Origin: Panicum virgatum
Taxonomy: Eukaryota > Streptophyta > Magnoliopsida > Poales > Poaceae
Direction of reading: 5' to 3'
DNA: 64,000 nucleotides
NCBI RefSeq assembly: GCF_016808335.1
Contig: NC_053138.1
Coordinates: forward strand, 12,269,900 to 12,333,899
Part shown: positions 22,196 to 32,534 of the stretch, piece by piece
How positions within the stretch are numbered: the stretch's first letter is position 1
Layout of the letters: each line of letters opens with the position of its first letter
Program-made: the position numbers and the translations under genes
The notes under the pieces: model-generated
What the model was told of the DNA's origin: nothing
Seen by the model: the letters and a program-made list of their open reading frames with translations, nothing else
The model's database searches: none

Positions 22196-23605
22196 TCAGG
22201 TAACTCTGACAGTCCCGAGGAAAGGCATGCTGCGGGATGGACCAGGCTGGTCGGATAACCGGGAAGTCGACATCTTCAGCTCCAGATCAGGCATCTCGAG
22301 TTGCACCCGAGGCTTGGCCATCAGGTTCATGGACGATGGGTGCTCTTGCTGTGATGCACGACTACCACCAGCACATGGCGATGTGCTACTCATCAGGTTC
22401 AGGCATGGAGGCAGCACCATAGGTCCCTTCGTCCTTGCATCGACCGACCTGGGCGATAGGCCTGGGAATTGCAGCTCGGATACTGATGCGGTCCTCGGCA
22501 TTGCTACCTTCTTGGCTCCTTCAACCTGCAGATTGCGAAGGTGACCGGCTAAAATTACATGCCACACCGCTGTGGAACAAAGGGCTAGCTGTCAGAGAAT
22601 TCAGGTCAGTCAGGTACCGCATCAAAGAGGCTGGACCTCCTCTTCTTCTGTGTGAAGCTGTTCTGCCTCAGGAAGTACTTCTGGGCATGGCTGGCCACCT
22701 GTGTTGGGGTCCGTGTTGTGACGAAGTGCCGGGAAATGCCTCGCCAGTCGCCCTTCCCGAGCTTCTCGAGGCCGGCAAGGAACATCCGGTGCTCTTCCTC
22801 GGTCCATGGAACTCCTGTCAGTTCGATTATTCAGGAGTTCAGAGGATATGAACATCCAGAAGTGTCAAAGCTTCTAAGGTGTACTGCTGATCGTTCACGG
22901 CTTAACTATTCGTTAGTTCAAACAAGCTGACAGTGACAATATTTTATCATTGGTCACTTGACAAGTGCACAATTTCGACCAAGAATGAATCGTTTGGTAA
23001 CTGTAGAAGACAAAGCGTACTGTTCCAAAAAGAAATCAGTCCTAAACATAAAACTGATCAGCCATTCCTTGCAAGAAACTATGACAATTGACTAAACTTG
23101 CAAATTGTGAAGCGAAACTGTAGTCACAATAAATTCAAGGGAAATTCAATTCAGTGGTCGTAATTTTAACTGTTGTCATAAAGAAACTCTGGAACAGAGC
23201 ATGACAAATTAACTGTATGTAAGCGCATCAGTTTGTTCCAGTCTCACCTTTCTTCCTCTCCTGAATCCTGCCCATAAGGCCATCCGACGTGTACCCACTG
23301 GAGACCCTCTCCGCGCTCTCCTCTATTGACACAAGCGAAGACGAAGATGATGATACAGAAGGCGACAAGCTGGAGGTAGCAGCAGCTCCATAGTAGGCAG
23401 CTGGTGATAGGCACTCCATGCTGAGGCACTTCTTCAGAGGAGGGGATGCTACCTGCAGCTGCACCCCAAACAGCCTCAAACCACCACAGCTAGTACTAGC
23501 ACTGCTGTTACTGCTGGTACTAATGCTGCTCCCATGGCCTCTGTGGCCACTGCAAGTTCTGGAGTTGTGGCCATTGTTTCCACAACTGGAGCACTTCCTA
23601 GCCAT
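22196..23605 (-). CDS. Single-repeat MYB transcription factor, SHAQKYF class with CCHC knuckle (MYBS/KUA1-like)
   Basis: Exons on the minus strand are 23605-23248, 22814-22618 and 22525-22196, all GT-AG and in phase, for about 294 residues. The start is the ATG before [16 protein letters not shown], because the frame upstream of it has no ATG. Near the N-terminus is a zinc knuckle (C5, C8, H13, C18). At about residues 43-50 is LRLFGVQL, matching the R/KLFGV repression motif of plant repressors. Residues about 120-167 form the MYB repeat, beginning [19 protein letters not shown] and ending with SHAQKYF in the recognition helix, followed by a basic KKRRSSLFD block. Such proteins bind TATCCA/I-box-like elements in the nucleus and act in sugar, light, hormone or growth control. 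A repressor role is inferred from the motif. The acceptor of exon 3 was chosen by phase; it is the least certain boundary. Confidence 0.92.
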
Positions 23606-26600
23606 GCCCAATTGTGATGGCTGGACTGGAACAGGGGCAGAAGAAGTTGCAGCGTAGGAGGAGACACCAAGAAAGAGAGACACCTTCTGTGTGGCTAGGT
23701 AAGACGGAGCAAGTTGTTGTAGCTAGGGGGGCTTAATAAAGGAGGGAGAATCGTGGCAAGGGCTATTTGGGAAATAATGAACAACTCCTGTATAATAGAA
23801 GGGGACATGACTAACTCTTTGATGATTCTAACTTCTAAGATATAGCTGCATTTAGAATCCACAGGTATCTGTGGAGTCTCTGCCACTACTACTTGATGTC
23901 ACCTTCAGTACACACTACACAGCATATAAATCTACACTTCCACATATTTTTCAGACATTTTATTTTTTTAATTACAAGATAGATATGTTTAGTTCATTAA
24001 GATTTTTGCAAACTACGTTTCAATCATAGAAGGTAGAAGATTGCAACAGAATATGTTCCTTAGTTACGTGTATCTCACAGAAATTGACTAAGGATTTTAT
24101 AAAGCACTCTAGATGCTGATGTGTTTGTCATAATTGGAGGTCGATTACAGTGTACAAGATTCATAATACTAGAATACTCCAGGTTATTATTATAATGTAC
24201 TACTCTCTTAGAATTAAATAGATCAATGTCACTGCCCGAGAATTCAGCAGTAATGTTCTACACCAGAGAAGTAGCAACAGTCTGAGGAAACTTCAGAGGA
24301 ATATTTTAAAATGAGGGATGTCATCTGCTGACAACAGATGAGAAACAAAAATAGATGCCTCCCCTCAAACCAACAATAAGAGAATTTTAGAGCATGTAGT
24401 TAGAGTTGAAAATGAATATGGTTATCTAACTTCTTAGACAACCTAATCTGACTATTTGGGTTTGGCTGAAAGTTCTCCCAGATGACATCTTATCTCCCTT
24501 TCGATAAGATAGAATAGTAGTTAGAAACTAGAATCTAATCCAACAAATTAAATTGCTGTTATAATTGAATGCATGAATTCAGTTAACTTTACAAATGTAA
24601 ATAGTGGATTTACATGTTTCTCAGAACTGGTAGAAAGATTCATAATTAGTTCGAATTATAACACTAAGGAAATGGAATCGGGTAGAAATAAACAGAATCG
24701 GATACAACAACGATCATAAATGATCCAATTAGTTAGACGCAGTCAAGAGTGGAAAACTACTCATTAACTACTCTAATTTGTCGATAGATTAACTACTCTC
24801 AATTGGATCAACACATGGGGCTATAGCAGAGGAAGAGATAAAGAATTCAACACCAGCCTTTGTTGTGCAAGTTATCGAGGTTAGGTACGAAAGGCCTAGG
24901 GCTTGAAAAATTAGGCCATCTCCCTAACTACCAAAATAAACATGAGTACCATAGTTATCTGCATAATCCCGTATAGAGCAAACCTAGTCCTTATGGACGC
25001 CCTTTTTAGGTTCATACACTCCAGCGGTTGCACTTTCCTGACAAAAGCAATCAGTTGCCACTCTTTGATGCTCTGCTTTGTGTCGACATATCACAATTTT
25101 TTAATTCCTCAGTGTGATCAAGTGCTACAATACATCACTAAAAGTGGTGGCAATTAAGAATCTCAAGAAGAGTGTCAGTTCCAAAATAACATCTTTGAGG
25201 GATTCATTGGTTGATTAGGTGCGCTGAAACATCCGTCTATGGGAGACGAGTAGTTTTTGGATTCTTCATACGAAGAGCTGTTGATCTGTCCACTGGAGAT
25301 GAATATCTTGTCCGAGCCAGCTTTGATTCCTACGTACTCCTAAGTGCCAGCTCCAGTTTTTGATACAGCAACAATATTTTCTTGATACCATATTTTTGTT
25401 CTTTGTGGCTATATGATGGAATGTAACGGCGACAAGAGGGTTGGAAGGATATCCATATCTAAAGTAGATGGCAAGTGGTAGATGTTCTTGGTTCACTGAA
25501 AAAGGGGGCCAGGATAGTACAGTTCAGATAGACATCCAGCGTTATAATTTTGCATCTTTAGGTGCTTTCTACTTTCAGTATTCACAGCCCTGAAAGAACA
25601 AACCGTGCACGATGAGAATCCTGTAGGCTAGACTTTCATTGTGATAGAACTATATCTTGTCACTGCCTCCTTTAGCCAACAGATGCGGCAATTTTCTATT
25701 TCTTATCTTTAGTGCCATGCCTGAAACTGGTTCAGGATTCTTATGCTGCTGTTTCTTTCTGAATATAGTCATCATAGCACGGTTAAGACAATCAGATAGA
25801 GCAGCAACCAGGCAGGTTATACCGAATATGTCAAGACTCCAGTCTCCAGAGAGGGTCCCTTGTTTATTCTCATGAGAAACGCATCAAAGGACAGGCAATA
25901 TCATTATCAAGGCATGAACCTGTCACATGCCTAGCTACCTTCCAACTACGCAGACAATCACATTGGATGCCAGTTGTTTCTCAAGCTTAATTTGTTTTCC
26001 TGATTCATTATATTCTCCATCAAGGACACGTAGGCCCAATCCCTTCCGATCAAGGGCGTTTTGGGTCAGCTTCTTGGTTCAGCTAATTAATCTGCTCCAG
26101 ATTTCATTCGTAGAGAAACGGCGAGCCAAACATCTGGTCCAATCTTTGGTCCAGTCGCATGCAATTGAGTAGTCTGAGTGGCTCTCATCATAACCTAGCT
26201 GAAAGTAGCTTGTCCTATGCATGTACACACATGAAACGCATGCTTTCATGGCTAGCTGTTGAATTGATAAGCATCTACACGTAACTGCCACTTGAAAAGC
26301 ATGATGTTCCCCAAACGACGACGACGCATGCAGCCGGGACCAAACTTAGCTTCTTGCCGCAAACAGCGGCCAGATTAGAAGCTAAGTTTAGCTAGGGGGC
26401 TGTCACAGTTGACACACGCATAATCGCTCCCTAATTTCCAGGGCCTGAGCCATGTCATCTAAACCCCCCAGAAAACCGCAAATACTAGGACTATTTTTTT
26501 CCAGAACAATTTATTTTTGTTCCCGAATAATTTTTGTGTATTGCTGAAATAATTTAAAAATTATTTCAAAACAAAAAATATTTTGAAATAAATTTAACTG

Positions 26601-27716
26601 AATTACACATGTGGACCGATTTATTGAGCTAATTTAACCCCAAGATATAAAATCTGGGGTGGACGGGCTTGTGTGACAGGTTTGCTGGGTGACCCAGCAG
26701 CGCCCCACAAAACCACCCAGGGCTCAGGGGTGCAATTTGTGCACAGTATTAGCTAGTAGCTCAGTGTGTAGGATATCTGATTTTACCGTTGATGTGGGAG
26801 TCAAACTAGGGAAATAATAAATGGAGCATGTCAAGTACAGTAGTACCAGACTAGTAGACTTCCTCAAACCACGCACAAACAAACAAAAAAAAAGACAATT
26901 TGGGCTAGTAACAAAATTAGAGCCCACAAGGCCACAACGGAACCCTATGTCCCCAATTCATCGAAAACAACAAGAAGGGCCTAAACATAAAAGAAAGCCC
27001 ACAAAATAGCGGCCCATCAAGGATGAGTCCCACCCCACAGGGCCGATTCCATGTGGAACTGGGCCCCTTACGCTGGATGTCAGCCTATGACACCGCCAGG
27101 CGCTGCTGGGTTTGGACGCCGGCGACTACCTCAGGTTGCTCGGCCGAGGACCGAGGTTGTGGTGCTAAGCGAGATGGAGTTAGCGTCAGGCAACACAACC
27201 AGAACAAAAGCGACGCGTCCATGCATCCAGTCCTCGTACCTGGCAGTGGCTTGACGCTGCCGCCGCTAGGCTTCTCGGGGAGCATGCAGCAGCAGGTTCT
27301 GAATTGTTGATTTTTTATGTAGTTGTCAGGAATATCTTAGGTGGAATATCCTCTCAGGAGATTGTGGTCTACTTTTTCAGCTGATTTTCCGTGTACGCTG
27401 TGTCTATCTGCCTTGTCGCCTTGCTTTCTTCAAGATTTGCTATTGAACGCATGGTGTGTAGTTTTGCAGGTTTTTGCAAATGCTGAACTGATAGCCATCA
27501 ACAAAGCACTCGGTAGCTTAATTAGCCTGCAGCTAAACTTAGAAAAAACAAAGTACTCGGTAGCCTAATTAGCCTGCAGCTAAACTTAAGAAAAAAAACA
27601 AATATCAAAATCATTCTTAGAACGGGAAATGTTTCACTCTTCCAATGTGAGACGGAGAAAGGCCCAAAGGAACACAGCAGCAGAACGTCAAGGCCCAAAG
27701 CGGAACATAGAAAGGG
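23606..27716. other. Gene-free stretch upstream of the MYB gene
   Basis: AT-rich, unique-looking DNA with no supported gene, including the MYB promoter near 23606-24000. A short frame at 27023-27310 is open and GC-richer, but I recognise no domain. At 27501-27598 a ~48-bp segment (CTCGGTAGCTTAATTAGCCT...) is tandemly duplicated. Confidence 0.45.
27501..27598. repeat. Tandem duplication, ~48-bp unit
   Basis: Two adjacent copies start CAAAGCACTCGGTAGC and CAAAGTACTCGGTAGC. Both run through TTAGCCTGCAGCTAAACTTA and end in an A-run. Confidence 0.85.
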
Positions 27717-27943
27717 GCGGTTTTTTATTTTTATATTTTTTATTTCTATTTTTTACAAAAATATATTTTCGAGTTGGAAATTTACAGAAATATACCCGGC
27801 CGCCCGGCTGCCGGGCGGCAGGGGCTAATCTGGAAAAAAAAAGAGGAAACAAAAATGCGGACAGGTCCCTGGGAACCGGCCGCCCGGCAGCCGGGTGGCC
27901 GGCCTCCCAGGCCGCCCGGCTGGGGGGGCGGCCGCCCCCCTTT

Positions 27944-27950
27944 TATATAA
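27944..27950 (+). promoter_or_regulatory. TATA box of the PMD gene
   Basis: TATATAA lies in TTTTATATAAGGG, just after a GC-rich palindromic block and about 30 bp before a CT-rich stretch likely to hold the transcription start. It sits in the element's own left end, so the gene brings its own promoter. Confidence 0.6.
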
Positions 27951-28124
27951 GGGTGTTGGCTGCCCCTCCCCCTCATTTGTCTTGCTAAAAATCCAGAAAA
28001 AAGAGGGAGGGAGGGAGAGGAGGGGTGAGGGAGAGGCAAAGTGGCGAAGCCCTGTCGGATTTTCAAGCCGGCGACTTTAGGTAACTAAAATTTTCCACAT
28101 TTTATAAATAAATTATGTTGTAAT

Positions 28125-28560
28125 TATTTTTTTGAAACAGTAGATTACCAATCAGTTCAATTATTGTTAGGAGTGATTAGTGGTACATTTATGTGCATTT
28201 ACTTATAGTGATTAGTGTTGATATAGTACATTAAGTGTTAGATTTAGTATTAGAAAATACTAGAAAATTGTTAGAGAAGTATTAGAAAATGCAAGATAAT
28301 ATTAGAAAATTGTAGAAAATGTTAGAAAATTGTAGAAAATTGTAGAAAATGTTAGAAAATTGTAGAAAATTATAGAAAATTGTAAAGAATGTTAGAAAAT
28401 TGTAGAGAATGTTAGAAAATTATAAAAAATTATAGAAACTATTTTGTTGAAATAATAGATTAGCAATCATTTTAATTATTATTAGGACTGATTAGTGGTA
28501 CATTTTGGTGTAGTTAATTATAGTGATTAGCGTTGATATAGTACATTAGCAATCTAATTA
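28125..28560. repeat. Duplicated ~120-bp block flanking a GAAAATT-type tandem repeat in a leader intron
   Basis: The block TAGATTACCAATCAG...TTGATATAGTACATTA (about 28140-28230) recurs at about 28450-28555. Between them TTAGAAAATTGTAGAAAATG-like units repeat many times (28250-28440). This falls in an apparent 5' UTR intron, with donor GT at 28081 and acceptor AG at 28732-28733. Confidence 0.75.
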
Positions 28561-28735
28561 ATTAATCTTAAAAATTGCAAGATAATATTAGAAAATTTCT
28601 AAAATGTTACAAAATATTAGAAATTATTATTAATGGTTAGAAAATCTTATAAATTATTTAGGAAATATAAGGAAATATTAGAAATATTTAGATGTGTGTG
28701 ATTGTATTGTATTGTTTTGATCTTACGTGGTAGGT

Positions 28736-30841
28736 ATGGCCGGGGTTACTCCTGCGTTGCTGGACCTAACAATAGACTCGGGTCACCGGTTCTTCCTTGC
28801 GAAGGTTCAGCACCAAGAACTAAACGTGCTGCGTCCACGTCCACCTGCAGAGTTGGTTGCTGTAGACCCACGATGGGTGCCCAGGTGATATGTCGTATAT
28901 TTTCTATTTTTATCCGTTATACATTTCGTTATATAATGTATTAACATTTGAGCACTGTATGATGCAGGCTGAGCGAGGCAGGTCTTCTCACAGTGGCTCG
29001 TCTTGCTGAGAGTGCTTTGGTGAAGCTAGACAGGTCTCTACTTTCAGCTCTCGTTGACAGATGGAGACCTGAGACACACACGTTCCACCTCCCTTGTGGG
29101 GAGATGGCACCGACCCTGCAGGACGTTGCGATGCTGCTTGGTCTTCCTATCACCGGAGACGCTGTCGGGCCCCGCGTGGTACCTTCTACGTGGCTGGAGG
29201 ATCTTGAGGAACGTTTTGCAGGTGTTGCTACCACGATTGATCCTGAAGATTTCAATGAGCACCCACAGTCGAAAGGCCCTTCCAAGTCATGGCTCCTACA
29301 GTTTCAGATACAATTTCGTACAAAACGATGTGTTGATGTATTTGATGGCTTTGAAATAACGCATACCTACTGTGGTTATTTTGGGTACATCTTGTTCAAC
29401 AACTCACATGGGCACTGTGTGGATAGGGTGCTTCTGCCATACGCACAGGAGATCGCCGATGCAGATGAGGATGCCATACCCTTATATAGTTGGGGTTCAG
29501 CGGCTCTTGCATGCACATATCGTGGACTCTGCAAGGCATCACGACAGAATGCGGCTCTTGCATGCACATATCGTGGACTCTGCAAGGCATCACGACAGAA
29601 TGATAGGAATGCTGTCCTAACGGGGTGCCCAATTCTGCTACAGTTCGGTCGACGCCAGTCTTTCCCTGTGTCTTCAGCGTTGGATCGTGTTCAGCGCCAC
29701 GATCATAGGTAACAAAAATGTATGAGCACCCATGTACTAATAACGTGAAACTAATTTCTATTTAACGTGCAGTTTATCAAAGGCTGGGCATCCTTTCTCG
29801 ACAATGTGGGTCACTAGATTACAACCATGGGTGGCTGCGTGGGATGATGCAGACGAGCAGTTGGCTGAGGATACCGGTCCACACACTGAGCCTTCGTTTC
29901 GGGCGTACTTGACCTGGTACGAACCGAAGACTCGTTGCCGTTTGATGTATGTTGACATGCATCCACGGCCGCATGTTGCGACTTCGCAGGATCGCTATGC
30001 ATGACACAGGGATGAGGCATTAGCTGGGGCGGTGAGTAAATGTTGACGGCATTTCCGATCTTTTAATATTTGTATACTAAGTTTTTTTGTTGCAGTTCGA
30101 GACATGCAGGCTGCTTGAATTAGATTGCTCACTGAATGTAATGAGGATTCATGGCGGGTCTATGATGAGCGTGCCGGCACAACTCGAGGCCTGGACCACT
30201 CAACGTGATAGAGCCCGAGGTATGCTTCAGGCCTTTGGTACGCGGACGGAGTACGAGGATTCCTACGGATCGCCGCAAGCGTCGATGTCGGTTCCTTGTG
30301 GTTCCGCATGGCAGCAGCCTCCTTTATACCACCGACAGACAGAAGGTATGGTGTGATATTTACCGATCCGTATGTTTATATGTATTTTTTAAATACGACT
30401 CCACACAGGGTACGGGTACCCCGGTTCTCAGCCCTATGGAGGGCCAGGTGCCTCGCAAGGGGCTCCATTTCATGGAACCCAGTTTACCTCTATGCCACAT
30501 GCTGGAGGGACTTTAGGTAAATATGTGGTGCATAATTTTATTTGCTTATGTTTTATGGTCGAAGGCTCATACGTTATTATTTATACTCAGGATCACAACA
30601 GTTCACTGGAGCGGGGCCGTCTTCATATCACCCTATGCCGTCACCAGGAGTATATGAAGGAGCTTCTTCCTATCCACCACCACCACCTCCTCCAACACAG
30701 GGTACATACAATAATTTGTATGGAATTGCATTCACCTTTTGAATGTTACTTAAATTTTTTTTGTGATCTGTAGGGTGGTCTGAAGACAACGTCGCGGCCT
30801 CCTTGGACGAGTTTACACGGTTGTTTGCTACGCCTGCCTAG
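28736..30841 (+). pseudogene. Plant mobile domain (PMD, MAIN/MAIL-like) gene inside the Mutator-like element
   Basis: Predicted coding exons are 28736-28884, 28968-29708, 29773-30031, 30096-30345, 30409-30516, 30591-30701 and 30774-30841, all GT-AG and in consistent phase. The domain is recognisable by LRPRPPAELV, LVDRWRPETHTFHLPCGEM and PTLQDVAMLLGLPITGDAV, then FRAYLTWYEPKTRCRL and MMSVPAQLEAWTTQRDRAR. The tail is Gly/Pro/Tyr-rich (PPPPPPPTQ). PMD proteins of the MAIN/MAIL group are nuclear and work with PP7-type phosphatases in silencing and genome stability; element-borne copies have no established function. A TGA at 30002-30004 interrupts exon 3 (one C-to-T change from CGA) and the TAG at 30839-30841 may also be premature, since the frame stays open beyond it. 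A 51-bp in-frame duplication lies in exon 2. Confidence 0.85.
29500..29601 (+). repeat. In-frame 51-bp tandem duplication in the PMD gene
   Basis: Two perfect copies (29500-29550 and 29551-29601) each encode AALACTYRGLCKASRQN. The duplicated piece is part of the conserved helix that follows YSWGSA in PMD proteins, which normally occurs once. Confidence 0.95.
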
Positions 30842-31188
30842 GACGATGATCCCAGCTTGCATACACCTCTGGCTCAGTTACGCCGTCCTGCCAGAAACGT
30901 GGGGCCACCGTAACGTCATAGCTACCCTACAGATCACGTACACGCACAACGTAAGAGAGGTCGGAATGGTAGGGGTCGTTAGTTGTTTGCACTTGTTTCT
31001 CCGGCGGCATTATGGACTGTTTCGACTGTTTGGATTATGATTGTTTATAATTGTGGTAGTTTACTTGTCATTTGTTTCTATAGATATTATTAATGTGATC
31101 TTGTTATGTTTGTGAGTTCCATAATGCTTGTGAAATAAGGGATGATGATATTACGAGGAATTGAGCGAGGGTAACAAAGACGACGAAG

Positions 31189-31377
31189 ATGATGATACCA
31201 GCAATGCTGCCGCTTTCACAGGATGAACCATGCACTATTCCTTACTGCAACTGCCCTTGTCACAAGAAGAAGGGCCCTGCCCCTCCGGCACCACCACCAC
31301 CACCTGCACCACCTGCAATGGGTGGATACTGCGGAGAAGGCTCAACGCAGTTTGCTACGTGGGGGTACGGCTACTAG
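31189..31377 (+). CDS. Hypothetical small Cys/Pro-rich ORF in the Mutator-like element
   Basis: A 62-codon frame with a real ATG encodes CTIPYCNCPCHKKKG, then a poly-proline run, and ends GYGY. It lies about 350 bp beyond the PMD stop, inside the element. I do not recognise the family. It could be a separate gene, a last exon of a longer PMD transcript, or chance. The C-x5-C-x-C-x-C-H spacing suggests a possible metal-binding knot, but that is speculation. Confidence 0.3.
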   Translation: MMIPAMLPLSQDEPCTIPYCNCPCHKKKGPAPPAPPPPPAPPAMGGYCGEGSTQFATWGYGY

Positions 31378-32284
31378 GACTATCTATTGCTAGTCACATG
31401 CTGCATCGTTGTGTTTGTTGTGTTTTTCTAAATTACCTAAGGCATGTTAGTTTAGTTCAGAATCTGTTTACCGTAGTTGCAACGGGTTCTGCCATGCCAC
31501 TGCATGTTTGATGTGTGTTTCATTAACGTTGTATTATGATGTAATTCCTATAGTTTATATTGTGTAATGCAGTTTTTAGTTCTTAATTCTTACCGTTATA
31601 TTTGATGTGTGGTTCACAGTATTCTAGTCCCCTGAAAATGTCCGAAAATATTAAAGGCAAGTTCGAAGATTCACTAGATTGCTTGTGCGTGCGTGGCACC
31701 TCGGTGCCGTGATCTGTTGCGTCAAGACGTGTTATCTCGGCGCCACATATTACAGCGCCCACCCCCAGGGTCTATTTCTGCAAAAAGTTACAAAAAGGCA
31801 CATATGTTCAATTATTTCGCGAAAAGGGCTAAATTGCAAAAAAAAATGCCGGCCGCCCCGCAGCCGGGCGGCCTGGGAGACCGGCCGCCAAGCTGCCGGG
31901 CGGCGGTTCCCAGGGACCTGTCCGCAATTTTGTTTTCTCTTTTTTTTGTAGATTAGCCCCTGCCGCCCGGCAGCCGGTTCTCAGGGACCTGTCCGCAATT
32001 TTGTTTCCTCTTTTTTTGCAGATTAGCCCCGGCCGCCGGCAACGGAGCGACAGGATCCGGCGCAGGGGGCAGATATATTTCTATAAATTTCCAACTCGAA
32101 AATATATTTTTTAAAAAAACAAAAATAAAAAAAATATAAATTTCCAACTCGAAAATATATTTTTGTAAAAAACAGAAATAAAAAATATAAAAATAAAAAA
32201 ACCGCTAGAAAGGGCCGAGGACAAAGGCTTCAGCAGACACCAATATACAGCCCAAAGAGAGAAAAATAGTTTAATTTGCTTTGG

Positions 32285-32457
32285 TTGGGGTGCGCCAGCT
32301 CCTGCCAATAGTGCAACGGGTGGCAAGCCATTGTGGTAGACCCTCCCCATAAAAAATAAATTTAATATCAAAGTGGACACATAGCTCATATATCAAATAT
32401 TAAACGGATAAAAACAGATACTACAGTTAATCTTAGCCAAAAGGCCAAGAAAAATAT
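32285..32457 (-). ncRNA. U2 spliceosomal snRNA (divergent copy or pseudogene)
   Basis: The minus strand begins ATATTTTTCTTGGCC and continues CTTTTGGCTAAGAT, the branch-site-pairing GTAGTATCTG, TTTAATATTTGATA, then TGATATTAAATTTATTTTTT (the Sm-site region) and a 3' part with GTTGCACTATTGGCAGG...GCGCACCCCAAC. These match plant U2 in order. It is about 173 nt versus about 190-196 nt for typical U2, and it has changes in the U6-pairing segment (AAGATTAACTG where AAGATCAAGTG is usual) and the 5' end. Its upstream element is well kept (next entry). This is either an expressed variant or a recent pseudogene. A full-length canonical copy should exist elsewhere. Confidence 0.82.
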
Positions 32458-32522
32458 GAGTTGCACAGGCGGCCCGCCCCTCCTTTTGTAGCTGGCCCCC
32501 TCCGCGCTCCGCTCTCGCCAGG

Positions 32523-32534
32523 CGATGTGGGACT
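32523..32534 (-). promoter_or_regulatory. Plant snRNA upstream sequence element (USE) for the U2 locus
   Basis: AGTCCCACATCG on the minus strand fits the plant USE consensus RTCCCACATCG. It ends 66 bp upstream of the predicted U2 start. A TATA-like TACAAAAG (32490-32483) follows after 32 bp, which is the wider spacing expected of RNA polymerase II snRNA promoters rather than the shorter U6 (Pol III) spacing. The TATA differs from TATAAAAG at one base. Confidence 0.75.

Larger units (their letters stand above)
27717..32205 (+). mobile_element. Mutator-like element carrying a plant mobile domain gene (4,489 bp, 9-bp TSD)
   Basis: The element is flanked by a perfect 9-bp duplication, TAGAAAGGG (27708-27716 and 32206-32214), which is diagnostic of Mutator insertion. 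Both ends begin GCGGTTTTTT and continue as inverted repeats through ATATATTTTCGAGTTGGAAA. Subterminal GC-rich blocks with GCCGCCCGGCAGCCGGGCGG-type palindromes lie on both sides, and the right side also has a duplicated CAGGGACCTGTCCGCAATTT block. Inside are a TATA box, a multi-exon PMD gene and a small Cys/Pro-rich frame. I found no MURA-type transposase with a zinc/SWIM motif, so movement would need a helper, or PMD itself has an unrecognised role. Confidence 0.9.

Noticed and set aside
27023..27310. 95-codon plus-strand frame ending LGFSGSMQQQVLNC
   Set aside because: It looks like a possible gene fragment, but a second overlapping frame is equally good and I recognise neither.
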